Shown: in pieces, positions 54,489 to 63,916 of the stretch
Numbering within the stretch: the stretch's first letter is position 1
How the letters are laid out: every line of letters starts with the position of its first letter
Source: Photobacterium phosphoreum
Lineage (GTDB): Bacteria; Pseudomonadota; Gammaproteobacteria; Enterobacterales; Vibrionaceae
Assembly (NCBI RefSeq): GCF_002954725.1
Contig: NZ_MSCQ01000002.1
Coordinates: forward strand, 444,835-508,834
DNA: 64,000 nt
Direction of reading: 5' to 3'
The notes under the pieces: model-generated
Databases searched by the model: none
What the model was told of the DNA's origin: nothing
Seen by the model: only the letters and a program-made list of their open reading frames with translations
Position numbers and translations under genes: made by a program

Positions 54489-54923
54489 TTATTGCCAGTT
54501 TGGATTTTGGCTTAATGCTTGAGTAAATACACTTTTCACTTGTTGATCTGGTTCGCCTATATATTGATAAGTTGCATAGATACTTGGCGTATTAAGGGCA
54601 TCTGGCACATCTTTCACGTGTACGATCATTGAATATTTTTTATTATTATCCGCCGTTAAGGTGATCATAAAATCACTCGCACAATCATGAGGCTTACAGA
54701 AAGAAACCGCATCATAAGTATGCCCACCCATCACAATGGCCTCTAAGGGTGATGTCACGGTATCGTCTTTGATCCAATCTGGGAGTTGTTTTTCAACACT
54801 TGCTATCGATTGAACCGCATTCGCAGCTGCAACATTGGCACTCGTCTGAGATGACACAGCATGAGAGCTATTACACCCCACCAACATGACACTAATAGCA
54901 GCCACTAACCACAATTTTTTCAT
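54489..54923 (-). CDS. ivy: Ivy-family inhibitor of C-type lysozyme (lipoprotein)
   Basis: 144 residues from ATG 54923. Lipobox LVGC near residue 16-17. The signature loop CKPHDC near residue 76-81 is the segment that inserts into the active site of C-type lysozyme, and two Cys there form a disulfide. It would shield peptidoglycan from host lysozyme. Lipidation is not seen in E. coli Ivy, which is soluble periplasmic. Monocistronic. Confidence 0.85.
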   Translation of the reverse strand: MKKLWLVAAISVMLVGCNSSHAVSSQTSANVAAANAVQSIASVEKQLPDWIKDDTVTSPLEAIVMGGHTYDAVSFCKPHDCASDFMITLTADNNKKYSMIVHVKDVPDALNTPSIYATYQYIGEPDQQVKSVFTQALSQNPNWQ

Positions 54924-55166
54924 TCTGACTCTTATACCCAAAAGTTAGGTTTATAATTAAAATATAAGTAATCAACATCATATAGTGAGATCACATATAA
55001 TAACTATTACTTTATTCCCCAAAAGATACATAAAGTGTTATTGGGGTATATTTTATTCAATGACAACACAAAATAGCTAATGATCTCATCGAAAATAATC
55101 AAATAGCATACCTTATTATTGTATTTTAGGTTATGGTGTTGATAATTGAACAAAAGAAGTGATGAT

Positions 55167-55688
55167 ATGCCACTAATTACAGAAAAACTGATTACTTTAA
55201 AAAACGCGTGGATGGCTAGCCATATTACTGATGCTGAATTTCCAACCCCATTAAGTGAAAAAGGTTTACATCTGTATCAACTTGCACACTCAGAGTTGTC
55301 GACACACATTGTTGACTCAATGACCTCTTCGAGTGAATCATCGTTAACTTTTTACCCCGTAGATTGCCACCCTCTCACTATTCGCTATGCTCTGGTATAT
55401 TCGAGCTATTGGCAACAAGAAGACCAACAACAAGCTGTTATTGAATATCTTACCCAAATCATGTTTGACGCTGATGTAAACGCACAACTTTATGTGGGCT
55501 TTTACAAGGGTAAACCCGCAGCAACTGGCATGATTTATACCGACATAATTGAAGATAAAAAAGTATCATTAGTGAGTGATATACATGCACTGCCTCTACC
55601 TAACCAAACACAAATGATGCACGATATGGAACAATACCTATTAAGTGTTGCTCAACAAGCCTCAACAACGGTGGCATTGCAAAAATAA
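55167..55688 (+). CDS. Hypothetical protein, possibly GNAT-like
   Basis: 173 residues from ATG 55167; the TTG at 55146 is the alternative. A segment AQLYVGFYKGKPAATGMIYTD reads like the core of an acetyltransferase fold (strand, loop, strand), and the following helix DMEQYLLSVAQQA fits, but the acetyl-CoA loop is not obvious. It ends with a strong terminator, so it is not in an operon with the H-NOX gene. Confidence 0.55.
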   Translation: MPLITEKLITLKNAWMASHITDAEFPTPLSEKGLHLYQLAHSELSTHIVDSMTSSSESSLTFYPVDCHPLTIRYALVYSSYWQQEDQQQAVIEYLTQIMFDADVNAQLYVGFYKGKPAATGMIYTDIIEDKKVSLVSDIHALPLPNQTQMMHDMEQYLLSVAQQASTTVALQK

Positions 55689-55696
55689 TACTGATG

Positions 55697-55729
55697 ATCA
55701 AGATGTAATAACATTACATCTTGATTTTT
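55697..55729 (+). terminator. Terminator after the hypothetical gene
   Basis: ATCAAGATGTAAT pairs with ATTACATCTTGAT (13 bp) around AAC and is followed by TTTTT. Confidence 0.92.
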
Positions 55730-55861
55730 ATCATCCATCTTCAAAAAACTTGTTACTACTCCTTTTTGACGCTTTAATAAACTCTGCCATAATTACTTAT
55801 ATAATTTCATTTATAGCGATGCTAATTACATCATCAATAAATTAATAGAATAAGGGTTGAT

Positions 55862-56401
55862 ATGAAAGGAATCATTTTTACCGAATTTATTACTATTGTA
55901 GAAACGCAATTTGGTTTAGACATCAGCCAACAGATGTTTGATGATGCAAAAGATAGTGGTATCTATACTGCCGTTGGTAGCTATGATCACCGCCAACTTA
56001 TTAAACTTATTATGAGCTTAAGCCATATTACTAATATTCCAGCATCACAGCTTCAAAAAACCTATGGACGACTTGTTTTCCCAGCATTATTACAAGCATT
56101 ACCCATCCCAAATATTGAAGATGATGATACTTTCCGTTTTATAGAGAAAGTTGAACAATACATTCATATTGAAGTTAAAAAGCTGTATCCCGATGCCACA
56201 CCACCTCAATTTATATTTAGTAATAAAACACAGTCAACAATGACGATGGATTACCACTCAGCACGCTGTATGGGGTATGTATGCATGGGACTATTGGAAG
56301 GCTGTGCTCACTATTTTAATCAATCTTTAACCATCACAATGCAACCAATGAATGCAGCTCAAAGCCATGTCAGATTTTCATTAACACTTACTGGTGACTA
56401 A
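55862..56401 (+). CDS. hnoX: H-NOX heme-based NO sensor
   Basis: 179-residue heme-nitric-oxide/oxygen-binding protein. The proximal heme ligand is His102 (IHIEVKKLYPDATPP), and the heme-propionate motif is YHSAR at 131-135, both at canonical positions. Extra Cys (136, 141, 148) may serve a zinc or redox site as in Vibrio/Shewanella homologues. NO binding changes activity of the partner kinase, which starts one base after the stop. AAGGG is the ribosome binding site. Confidence 0.95.
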   Translation: MKGIIFTEFITIVETQFGLDISQQMFDDAKDSGIYTAVGSYDHRQLIKLIMSLSHITNIPASQLQKTYGRLVFPALLQALPIPNIEDDDTFRFIEKVEQYIHIEVKKLYPDATPPQFIFSNKTQSTMTMDYHSARCMGYVCMGLLEGCAHYFNQSLTITMQPMNAAQSHVRFSLTLTGD

Positions 56402-56402
56402 C

Positions 56403-58142
56403 ATGGATACTAAACGCCATATTATGTTATTAGAGCTCAAATTGGAGCGAGAACATGCCTCTCGCATCATGGCTGAAAAATTATTAGAAATGAAAAGTCG
56501 CGAGCTTTTTGATACTAATAATATGCTAGAAACATCATTAGCAAAACTACGCTTACAAGCTGAGCTAGACTCAGAACAACTCACATACCAAACTAAAATT
56601 GAAAATTTGTTGTTAACTTATGCGCGGCTGTTTTTAAAACAGGCTCCTTCTCGAAATAACATTCAACAATTGATCGATAGTTTGTCTGATGGTCGCTACA
56701 TTAGTGCATGCTATATTTCTATTCTACCGATTGAAAATATTACTATTAGTGGTGATTATTGCAGTGGACGACAACAGCAATGGCAACCACCAGCAGATCT
56801 TCCTAATAAAGGATCATTATGGGATCCCAGCACCCATCTTTACTGGATTACACTGAACAATAGTCGCGGTATTATCGGCTATTTTGCTGCCAGAATATCA
56901 AGACCTAAAAACAGTCTGACGATTATTCAGCAACGCTTAGCGTTATTTTGTGAATTATTCCGATCAACGATTGGACGTCAAATAACACTCAGCCAAGCGA
57001 TTCATGCTCGCCAACGCGCTGAAGATTCAGAACAATCAACACGTGACTTTTTAGCCATGATCAATCATGAATTACGTACTCCACTCAATGGGCTATTGGG
57101 ATCAGCAGAGCTACTACAAGACACTCCATTAAACTCAAATCAAAATAAATTACTCACAACGTTAAATCATTCAGGTGAATTACTTCGAGCTATTATTAAC
57201 GATTTACTTGATTACAGTAAAATAAATGCAGGGATGTTAGAGTTAATAGAAAAGCCATTCGATAGCCATTTATTGGTGATCAAACTAAGAGATATCTTTT
57301 CCCATTGTGCATTAGAAAAACGCTTAGATTTTAAAATCGAATATAGTACTGATATTCCAAGATATATTCGTGCTGATGAAGATCGTCTTAAACAGATTTA
57401 CGTCAACCTCATTGCTAATGCGATAAAGTTTACTCAACAAGGTTTTGTACATGCCAAATTTAGTTGGGTAAACAATTGTCTTATTTTTACCATTAAAGAC
57501 AGTGGCTGTGGTATAGAACCACAACAGCAACATAAGCTTTTTAAGCCCTTTAGTCAGGTCGATATATCCAGTAAACGTAGCCATGAAGGAACCGGCTTGG
57601 GGCTCGCTATTTGCAAACAATTATGTGAACAAATGAACGGTAATATTTCGTTGGACAGTAAACAAAAGATTGGCACGACTTTTTCAGTATCGCTTCCATT
57701 AACTATTAGCACGATAGATGAAACACTGTCGAGCCATTCTCCCGCGACGCACGAAGCATTACAAAAACTAAATATTTTGGTGGTTGAAGATTTAAAAACC
57801 AACCAAATGATCATTCAACTTATGCTTCAAAAATATAATATTAGTGTCACCATCGTTGATAATGGTCAAGCGGCATTAGATATTATCGCCAAGCAAACAT
57901 TTGATATTGTATTAATGGATTGTCGTATGCCAATCATGGACGGTTATTGCGCCACTAAAACCTTACGTGAACAGGCATTTACTAAGCCCATTATTGCATT
58001 AACAGCTGGTACGACGATTGCGGAAAGAAAAGCATGCATCAATGCGGGTATGGATGATATTTTATGTAAGCCTTATATGGCCTCTGAATTATTAGCAATG
58101 CTAAATTCATGGTGTAATACACCACGTCCAAGTAAGCCGTGA
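56403..58142 (+). CDS. hnoK: H-NOX-associated hybrid histidine kinase
   Basis: 579 residues from ATG 56403 (GGTGA upstream); GTG 56394 would overlap hnoX. Order: N-terminal coiled coil (1-70), an undefined sensor segment, HisKA with His222 (NHELRTPLNG), HATPase with NLIANAIKF, DSGCG and GTGLGL boxes, and a C-terminal receiver with phospho-acceptor Asp506 (LMDCRMPIMDG) and Lys in CKPY. No membrane span, so cytoplasmic. In V. harveyi and V. fischeri the equivalent pair feeds NO signals to LuxU-linked quorum sensing or to iron uptake. The downstream partner here is not encoded nearby. Confidence 0.94.
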   Translation: MDTKRHIMLLELKLEREHASRIMAEKLLEMKSRELFDTNNMLETSLAKLRLQAELDSEQLTYQTKIENLLLTYARLFLKQAPSRNNIQQLIDSLSDGRYISACYISILPIENITISGDYCSGRQQQWQPPADLPNKGSLWDPSTHLYWITLNNSRGIIGYFAARISRPKNSLTIIQQRLALFCELFRSTIGRQITLSQAIHARQRAEDSEQSTRDFLAMINHELRTPLNGLLGSAELLQDTPLNSNQNKLLTTLNHSGELLRAIINDLLDYSKINAGMLELIEKPFDSHLLVIKLRDIFSHCALEKRLDFKIEYSTDIPRYIRADEDRLKQIYVNLIANAIKFTQQGFVHAKFSWVNNCLIFTIKDSGCGIEPQQQHKLFKPFSQVDISSKRSHEGTGLGLAICKQLCEQMNGNISLDSKQKIGTTFSVSLPLTISTIDETLSSHSPATHEALQKLNILVVEDLKTNQMIIQLMLQKYNISVTIVDNGQAALDIIAKQTFDIVLMDCRMPIMDGYCATKTLREQAFTKPIIALTAGTTIAERKACINAGMDDILCKPYMASELLAMLNSWCNTPRPSKP

Positions 58143-58167
58143 GCCAAACACTGACATCACGGCAACT

Positions 58168-58209
58168 CAAAGACCAAAGACCAAAGACCAAAGACCAAAG
58201 ACCAAAGAC
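58168..58209. repeat. Six perfect tandem copies of a 7-bp unit
   Basis: CAAAGAC repeated exactly six times between the hnoK stop and the stop of the convergent PBP2 gene. It may be slippage-prone but lies outside both reading frames. Confidence 0.95.
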
Positions 58210-58213
58210 TATA

Positions 58214-60199
58214 TTACGATACTTTAACCACTGAACTCATTCCATTACTCAGCCCTGCAAGCGAGGGAGATGGTTGTTGAACCAATTCACCCGCTTGAGG
58301 GGATAATGTCGGTTTCAGCAATACATACTCCATGATATCACGAGCAAATGGTGCTGCATGCCAACCCCAACCGCCGTGCTCTAATACCACGGTGACTAAA
58401 ATACTCGGATCATTAGCAGGCGCAAAACCGGTAAATAATGCATGATCTTTAAAATGCTCAGCTACCTCATTTGCGTCATAGTGCTCAGTATCAGTCAATG
58501 AATAAACCTGACTTGTTCCTGTTTTACCTGCGACTTGGAACGGCATATTTTTGAACATTTGACTAGCAGTCCCTTTCTCAACGACCAACTCCATACCCTT
58601 TTTAATGATCGCCCAATCTTTTTGAGGCACAGAGGTTAATGGCTTAAAATCAGCAAACGTTACGGGTTGCTGGGTTTTTCCATCAATAATATCTTTCAAT
58701 AAATGCGGTCGATGTTCAATACCATCTTCAGCAACTACCGATGTCGCTTTCGCTATTTGTATTGGGGTTGCAGTCCAATAACCCTGACCAATACCTAACG
58801 GTACAGTATCACCCTGCATCCAAGGCTGATGAAAACGCGCCATTTTCCATGCTCGCGTTGGCATAATACCCGTTGAATCTTCGTCGATATCAATCCCTGA
58901 ATGTTGACCATAACCAAATTTAGTCATCCACATTGATAATCGATCGATACCTAAATCATAAGCCACTTGATAGAAATAGGTATTCACTGATTTTTCAATG
59001 GCTTTATAAATATCAACATTAGCAAAGCCTTGTACCCTATCATCTCTAAACTTACGGCTTTTACTATTAGGAATACGCCAAAAACCGTGATTATTGCGTA
59101 CTGTATGTACCGTAATCACCCCAGTTGTTAATCCCGCAGCTGCAAGCTCAGGTTTTACGGTTGAACCCGGTGGGTATAAACCCAATGTGGCACGATTAAT
59201 AAGCGGACGCGCAGGATCATTCAATAACGCCGCATACGCTTTCGATGAAATACCATTAACAAACAAATTAGGGTTATAACTTGGGCTTGAAACCATCGCT
59301 AAAATCGCCCCATTCTTAGGATTCATGGCAACAATAGCCCCACGACGCACTTTCGTTACCATTAAACCTGTTGTGGGATCTTTCTGTTGTAATGTCAGTA
59401 ATTTTTGCGCATACAACTGCAAGTTAATATCTATGGTTAATTTTAAGTCTTTACCAGCAACGGGAGGAACATAAGACAATGTTCGTACAACGCGACCATG
59501 GCTGTTTACTTCAACCGTTTCATAACCCGCTTTGCCATGCAGCATATTTTCATAATAATGTTCAATGCCTAACTTGCCGATAGTGCGGGTTGCTTTATAG
59601 TTATCGTATTTTCCACTCTTTTTTAAAGCTGCAATATCGCGATCATTAATTTTCCCAACATAACCTAATAAGTGAGTTAACGCTGCACCATATGGGTAAT
59701 AACGCTCAAGGTGCGCATCAATATTAACCCCAGGATATTCAAATTCATTAACTGAGAATACTGCCACCTGTTTATTATTCATATGCGCAATGAGCGTTAC
59801 AGGTTTAAAAGCTAGGGTCTGTAATTTTGCTTTATTGAACGCAGCAATATCTTGATCGGATATTCCTAATAATGGTTGAAGCTGCATTAACACCTGTGGC
59901 AGATTTTTGACTTGATCAGGGATTATCTCTAATGAACAGACAGGTATATTATCAGCAAGTATCACACCGTTACGATCATAAATACGACCACGATTGGGCG
60001 CAACGGGGATCAATTTAATACTATTACTATTAGAGCGAGCTTTATATTCACTATAATCTTGTACTTGCAAATGATAAAGATTACCAATCAATACACTCGT
60101 TAAAATAATAATACCAATAAATGCTTGAATGGCTCGACGAACAAATAAAGCTTTTTCTTGCTTATAATCGCGAATCTGATGACGGCAGTGTTTTTTCAT
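58214..60199 (-). CDS. mrdA: Penicillin-binding protein 2 homologue
   Basis: 661-residue class B PBP (peptidoglycan DD-transpeptidase of the elongation type). An N-terminal membrane anchor (25-42) and a dimerisation domain (GRIYDRNG at 71-78) precede the transpeptidase: STVK (Ser346, Lys349), SVN (404-406) and KTG (559-561). All active-site motifs are intact, and the length is slightly above E. coli PBP2 (633). The usual neighbour rodA is absent, so it may be a second PBP2 in this genome (inferred). Confidence 0.9.
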   Translation of the reverse strand: MKKHCRHQIRDYKQEKALFVRRAIQAFIGIIILTSVLIGNLYHLQVQDYSEYKARSNSNSIKLIPVAPNRGRIYDRNGVILADNIPVCSLEIIPDQVKNLPQVLMQLQPLLGISDQDIAAFNKAKLQTLAFKPVTLIAHMNNKQVAVFSVNEFEYPGVNIDAHLERYYPYGAALTHLLGYVGKINDRDIAALKKSGKYDNYKATRTIGKLGIEHYYENMLHGKAGYETVEVNSHGRVVRTLSYVPPVAGKDLKLTIDINLQLYAQKLLTLQQKDPTTGLMVTKVRRGAIVAMNPKNGAILAMVSSPSYNPNLFVNGISSKAYAALLNDPARPLINRATLGLYPPGSTVKPELAAAGLTTGVITVHTVRNNHGFWRIPNSKSRKFRDDRVQGFANVDIYKAIEKSVNTYFYQVAYDLGIDRLSMWMTKFGYGQHSGIDIDEDSTGIMPTRAWKMARFHQPWMQGDTVPLGIGQGYWTATPIQIAKATSVVAEDGIEHRPHLLKDIIDGKTQQPVTFADFKPLTSVPQKDWAIIKKGMELVVEKGTASQMFKNMPFQVAGKTGTSQVYSLTDTEHYDANEVAEHFKDHALFTGFAPANDPSILVTVVLEHGGWGWHAAPFARDIMEYVLLKPTLSPQAGELVQQPSPSLAGLSNGMSSVVKVS

Positions 60200-60432
60200 A
60201 GAGGGATTAATAGACTCATAATCAAGACGGATAGTTCACTAATTAGCAAATAATAACACCTTATTGATTCTTTCAGGGAATATAATCTACCTTTAGGATT
60301 CAAAAGATAATAAATCCCTGTATATTTACTGCTAAATTCATCATTAAAAGTATGAAAAAATTGACGGTTTGCAATTTACAACCCAACTGATAACGCTACA
60401 ATACTGCTCTTCTTACAGCTAAAGATTTAAAA

Positions 60433-61047
60433 ATGATTAATTCTCGTTCTGCAAATAGCGTTATCGTACTCGATTTTGAAACTACGGGTCTTTCACCAAC
60501 GCAAGGTGATCGCGCGATAGAAATTGGTGCGGTTAAACTTGAGGATGGTCATGTTGTCGCACATTTTCAACAACTGATGAACCCTGGCTTTCGTATTAGT
60601 AGTTTTATCGAAAACTATACTGGTATCAGTAACAATATGCTCCGCACTGCTCCTTGCTGTGAAGATGTCATGGCCGAATTTGCCGATTTTATTGGGGATG
60701 CAAATCTTGTCGCACACAATGCGTCTTTTGATCAGCGTTTTCTTAATGCTGAACTTGAATTAATTGGTCGTGAATATAGCGATCAGTTTGCATGTTCAAT
60801 GCTCATTGCACGTCGGTTATATCAACATGCCCCTAATCATAAACTTGGCACTTTAGTTGAATATAAACACATTCACCATGATGGTATATTTCACCGAGCG
60901 TTAGCCGATTCTGAAATGACAGCACGTTTATGGCTCGCGATGATTGACGACATGAAACAGCAATATAGCATTAGCGATATACCATTTGCATTAATGCAAA
61001 AATTCGCTAAAACACCAAAAGCTAATATCCATAAATTATTTAATTAA
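60433..61047 (+). CDS. DEDDh 3'-5' exonuclease (DnaQ/PolC-epsilon-like)
   Basis: 204 residues. Exo I DFETTG (Asp14, Glu16), Exo II NASFD, and Exo III HRALADSEMTA with the catalytic His and Asp are all present. It resembles stand-alone DNA polymerase III epsilon-like exonucleases rather than DnaQ itself, because the C-terminal polymerase-binding tail is short. Divergent from the PBP2 gene. Confidence 0.9.
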   Translation: MINSRSANSVIVLDFETTGLSPTQGDRAIEIGAVKLEDGHVVAHFQQLMNPGFRISSFIENYTGISNNMLRTAPCCEDVMAEFADFIGDANLVAHNASFDQRFLNAELELIGREYSDQFACSMLIARRLYQHAPNHKLGTLVEYKHIHHDGIFHRALADSEMTARLWLAMIDDMKQQYSISDIPFALMQKFAKTPKANIHKLFN

Positions 61048-61178
61048 TTTTATTACAATAAAGCATCACTGTTATTAACGTGTCACTCTGGTATGCTACA
61101 TATCAATAAATTAGCGTAATCACAAAGCCCTAGTCATATCATACACTTCGGCTGATTATTTTACAGAGAGTGTGTAGT

Positions 61179-62225
61179 GTGCCAAACGTTAATCAACCTT
61201 CTTATGAAGTGCCCGTACCTACGGTTAAAATTGCCAGTTTTAACTTGTTAAACTATCTTGAGCCCCCCATGGCTTATTATGATTTCCAAAATATTTACAC
61301 CACGGAACAATGGCATAAAAAGCAGGCATGGATAACACGATTTCTTGATAAAAACCAACCCGATATTATTGGTTTTCAAGAAGTATTCAGTAGCGAGAGT
61401 CTACAATTTCTGTTGGAAAAAGCGGGTTACCCTTATTATGCGGTGATTGATTCTCCCACAGTGATTGATGATTTTATTTACCGTAGCCCTGTTGTTGCCA
61501 TTGCTTCAAAATTTCCAATCACTGAAATCGCAACAGTTACAGCAGATCAGCAAGCGGCAACATTACTCGGTTTGCATGATTTTCACTTTAGCCGAAAACC
61601 ACTAAGAGCCACGATTGATATCCCTCACGTTGGCTTAACTGATTGCTATGTCACGCATTTAAAATCAAAGCGTTCATTATTTGATGATCCTTTGCCCAAT
61701 ACGATCGTACCATCCGATACTGCATTATCGCGTTTTGTCGGCCAGCGTTTAGGCAGTTGGGGCTCAGCGATGTTACGGGGTACAGAAGCGAATTTATTAT
61801 TATTAGCAATACTAAAACAACGTGAATCAAGCACGCGCCCAATGTTATTAATGGGTGATTTCAATGATGAAATTTCAAGCTCATGTTTAGAACAACTGAT
61901 AGCAGGCAATGTTTTTGGGATGTCTGATAGTGATATTGAACGCTTAATTGGCTATTACCGTCTTTATGATAGCTGGAATTTGTTTACTCAACACACTGAA
62001 CAACCTAACCTGTCTCGCCCACCGACTCACTATTTTGGTGCTAAAACCTCGGTGCTTGATTACATTTTATTATCACAAGAATTTAATGCTCAATTCTTAG
62101 GTTCACTGTTTGAAGTCAGTGATTATCATACTGAAAACAAGCATTTAATTAACAGTAGCTTTGATGAAGATGGCTATAGTACTGACCATGCTATTCCCTG
62201 TGTGACGTTGTCACTAAGAAACTAA
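61179..62225 (+). CDS. Endonuclease/exonuclease/phosphatase family protein
   Basis: 348 residues from GTG 61179, which has GAGAG about 6 nt upstream; the GTG at 61170 is the alternative. The EEP fold is shown by SFNLLNYL, GFQEVFS, GDFND and the catalytic STDHAIP at the end. No export signal. Substrate is unknown: DNA repair nuclease, sphingomyelinase-like and phosphatase roles all occur in the fold. A terminator follows. Confidence 0.87.
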   Translation: MPNVNQPSYEVPVPTVKIASFNLLNYLEPPMAYYDFQNIYTTEQWHKKQAWITRFLDKNQPDIIGFQEVFSSESLQFLLEKAGYPYYAVIDSPTVIDDFIYRSPVVAIASKFPITEIATVTADQQAATLLGLHDFHFSRKPLRATIDIPHVGLTDCYVTHLKSKRSLFDDPLPNTIVPSDTALSRFVGQRLGSWGSAMLRGTEANLLLLAILKQRESSTRPMLLMGDFNDEISSSCLEQLIAGNVFGMSDSDIERLIGYYRLYDSWNLFTQHTEQPNLSRPPTHYFGAKTSVLDYILLSQEFNAQFLGSLFEVSDYHTENKHLINSSFDEDGYSTDHAIPCVTLSLRN

Positions 62226-62241
62226 CCTTTATATTTTAAAC

Positions 62242-62288
62242 AAAAAACCAGCGTTATGATTATTCATCATTACACGCTGGTTTTTTAT
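62242..62288. terminator. Bidirectional terminator
   Basis: AAAACCAGCG pairs with CGCTGGTTTT; A and T runs flank it on both strands, ending the EEP gene and possibly rhlE. Confidence 0.88.
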
Positions 62289-62331
62289 TGTTGAGCTTAA
62301 CTAAACCGGCTCATTCAACCGTTAAACACTT

Positions 62332-63747
62332 TTAGTTTGCAGTTGTTACTGCTGGCTTACGGTTACGCTGAGGCGTACGACGAGGTGGCTTGCCATCTGT
62401 TGCTTTAGGATTTGCATCAGTAGGACGAGGCTTACGTGCCGGCTTGGCGCCTTCTGTACGTGGAGCATCATCACTGCGTGCAGTTGGTTTACGACGCGTT
62501 GTTGGTTTACCATTCGAACGCGGACGTTTTTCACCATTTGCTGAAAATGATTGCGCTTTCTTTGGCTTTTTAGACACTAATGGACGCGTATCTAATCGTG
62601 ATACTGGTAGATTAATTGACGGTTCAAAGCCTTCAACAATTTCACGATCTAAGATTTGCTTCGTTAGGCGTTCAATTGCAATCAAGTCACCAAATTCATC
62701 AGCACAAACTAATGAAATTGCTTCACCAACACAACCAGCACGGCCAGTACGACCAATACGGTGAACGTAATCTTCAGCAACATGTGGTAATTCAAAGTTA
62801 ACCACTTGTGGCAATTGTTCGATATCTAAACCACGCGCAGCAATATCCGTTGCAACAAGTACACGAACGTCGCCTGACTTAAAGTTTGCCAGTGCTTTCG
62901 TACGTGCGCCTTGGCTCTTATTACCGTGAATAGCAGCAGATGAAATACCACGGCTTTCTAAGTGAGTCGCTAATCGGTTAGCACCGTGTTTAGTTTTAGT
63001 AAACACCAGTACTTGTTTCCATTTACGCTCATTTAACAGCTTAGTTAATAAGTTTGCTTTTTTCTTTTGATCAACAGGGAAAATCCACTGCTTAACCGTC
63101 GGTGCCGTTTGGTTGCGTGGGTTAACATCAATCTCAATCGGATTATTGACTAAACCTTTAGCCAGCGCACGAATGTCATCAGAGAATGTTGCTGAAAACA
63201 GTAAATTTTGACGTTGCTTTGGTAATAGCGCTAAAATTTTACGAATATCACGAATAAAGCCCATATCTAACATACGGTCAGCTTCATCTAATACTAAAAT
63301 TTCAACATCACGGAATTTAACTGCATTTTGGCTGTGTAGATCCATTAAGCGACCAGGTGTTGCCACTAAAACATCAGCACCTTGACGTAGACGATTAATT
63401 TGTTGATTGGCTTTTACACCACCAAATACAACCGCTGAATTGATTGGTAAATTTTTGCTATATTTTGCAACATTCTCACCAACTTGAGCGGCAAGCTCAC
63501 GGGTTGGCGTTAGAATAAGTGCACGAATATGATGTGAACGAGCAGGTTGACCACCAGATAATTTTTCTAGTAGCGGCAATGTAAAACCTGCTGTTTTGCC
63601 TGTACCCGTTTGTGCCGCCGCCATGACATCCTTGCCTTCCAGAATCGCGGGAATTGCTTGCGCTTGAATTGGGGATGGTGTTTCGTAGCCTTGCTTAGCA
63701 ACGGCTTCAAGAATTGGGGCGGATAGGCCTAAAGAGGCAAAACTCAT
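62332..63747 (-). CDS. rhlE: DEAD-box RNA helicase RhlE
   Basis: 471 residues from ATG 63747 (MSFASLGLS, with GAGAGA about 7 nt upstream); the reading from 63777 adds 10 residues. Q motif [10 protein letters not shown], motif I AQTGTGKT, motif II DEAD, motif III SAT, and motif [12 protein letters not shown] are complete. The basic Arg/Lys/Pro tail (400-471) is typical of RhlE and binds RNA. Probable role in ribosome maturation and RNA decay in the cold. Confidence 0.95.
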   Translation of the reverse strand: MSFASLGLSAPILEAVAKQGYETPSPIQAQAIPAILEGKDVMAAAQTGTGKTAGFTLPLLEKLSGGQPARSHHIRALILTPTRELAAQVGENVAKYSKNLPINSAVVFGGVKANQQINRLRQGADVLVATPGRLMDLHSQNAVKFRDVEILVLDEADRMLDMGFIRDIRKILALLPKQRQNLLFSATFSDDIRALAKGLVNNPIEIDVNPRNQTAPTVKQWIFPVDQKKKANLLTKLLNERKWKQVLVFTKTKHGANRLATHLESRGISSAAIHGNKSQGARTKALANFKSGDVRVLVATDIAARGLDIEQLPQVVNFELPHVAEDYVHRIGRTGRAGCVGEAISLVCADEFGDLIAIERLTKQILDREIVEGFEPSINLPVSRLDTRPLVSKKPKKAQSFSANGEKRPRSNGKPTTRRKPTARSDDAPRTEGAKPARKPRPTDANPKATDGKPPRRTPQRNRKPAVTTAN

Positions 63748-63916
63748 AGCATCTCTCTTTGTATAAATTAAACGCACAGTAGCGTAGTAGATTGCTCATC
63801 TAAATGACAAGCAAGCAATCATCCTATCTATAATTATAGGCATGATGCGAAAAAACAGAAAAACGACCAAAATCATATTTCTGTTTAGAATATAAAGTGA
63901 ATGTTTGTTGCGCTAT

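Noticed and set aside
58168..58209. Tandem 7-bp array as a CRISPR or origin iteron
   Set aside because: No spacers, no cas genes, and the unit is too short; no replication gene nearby.
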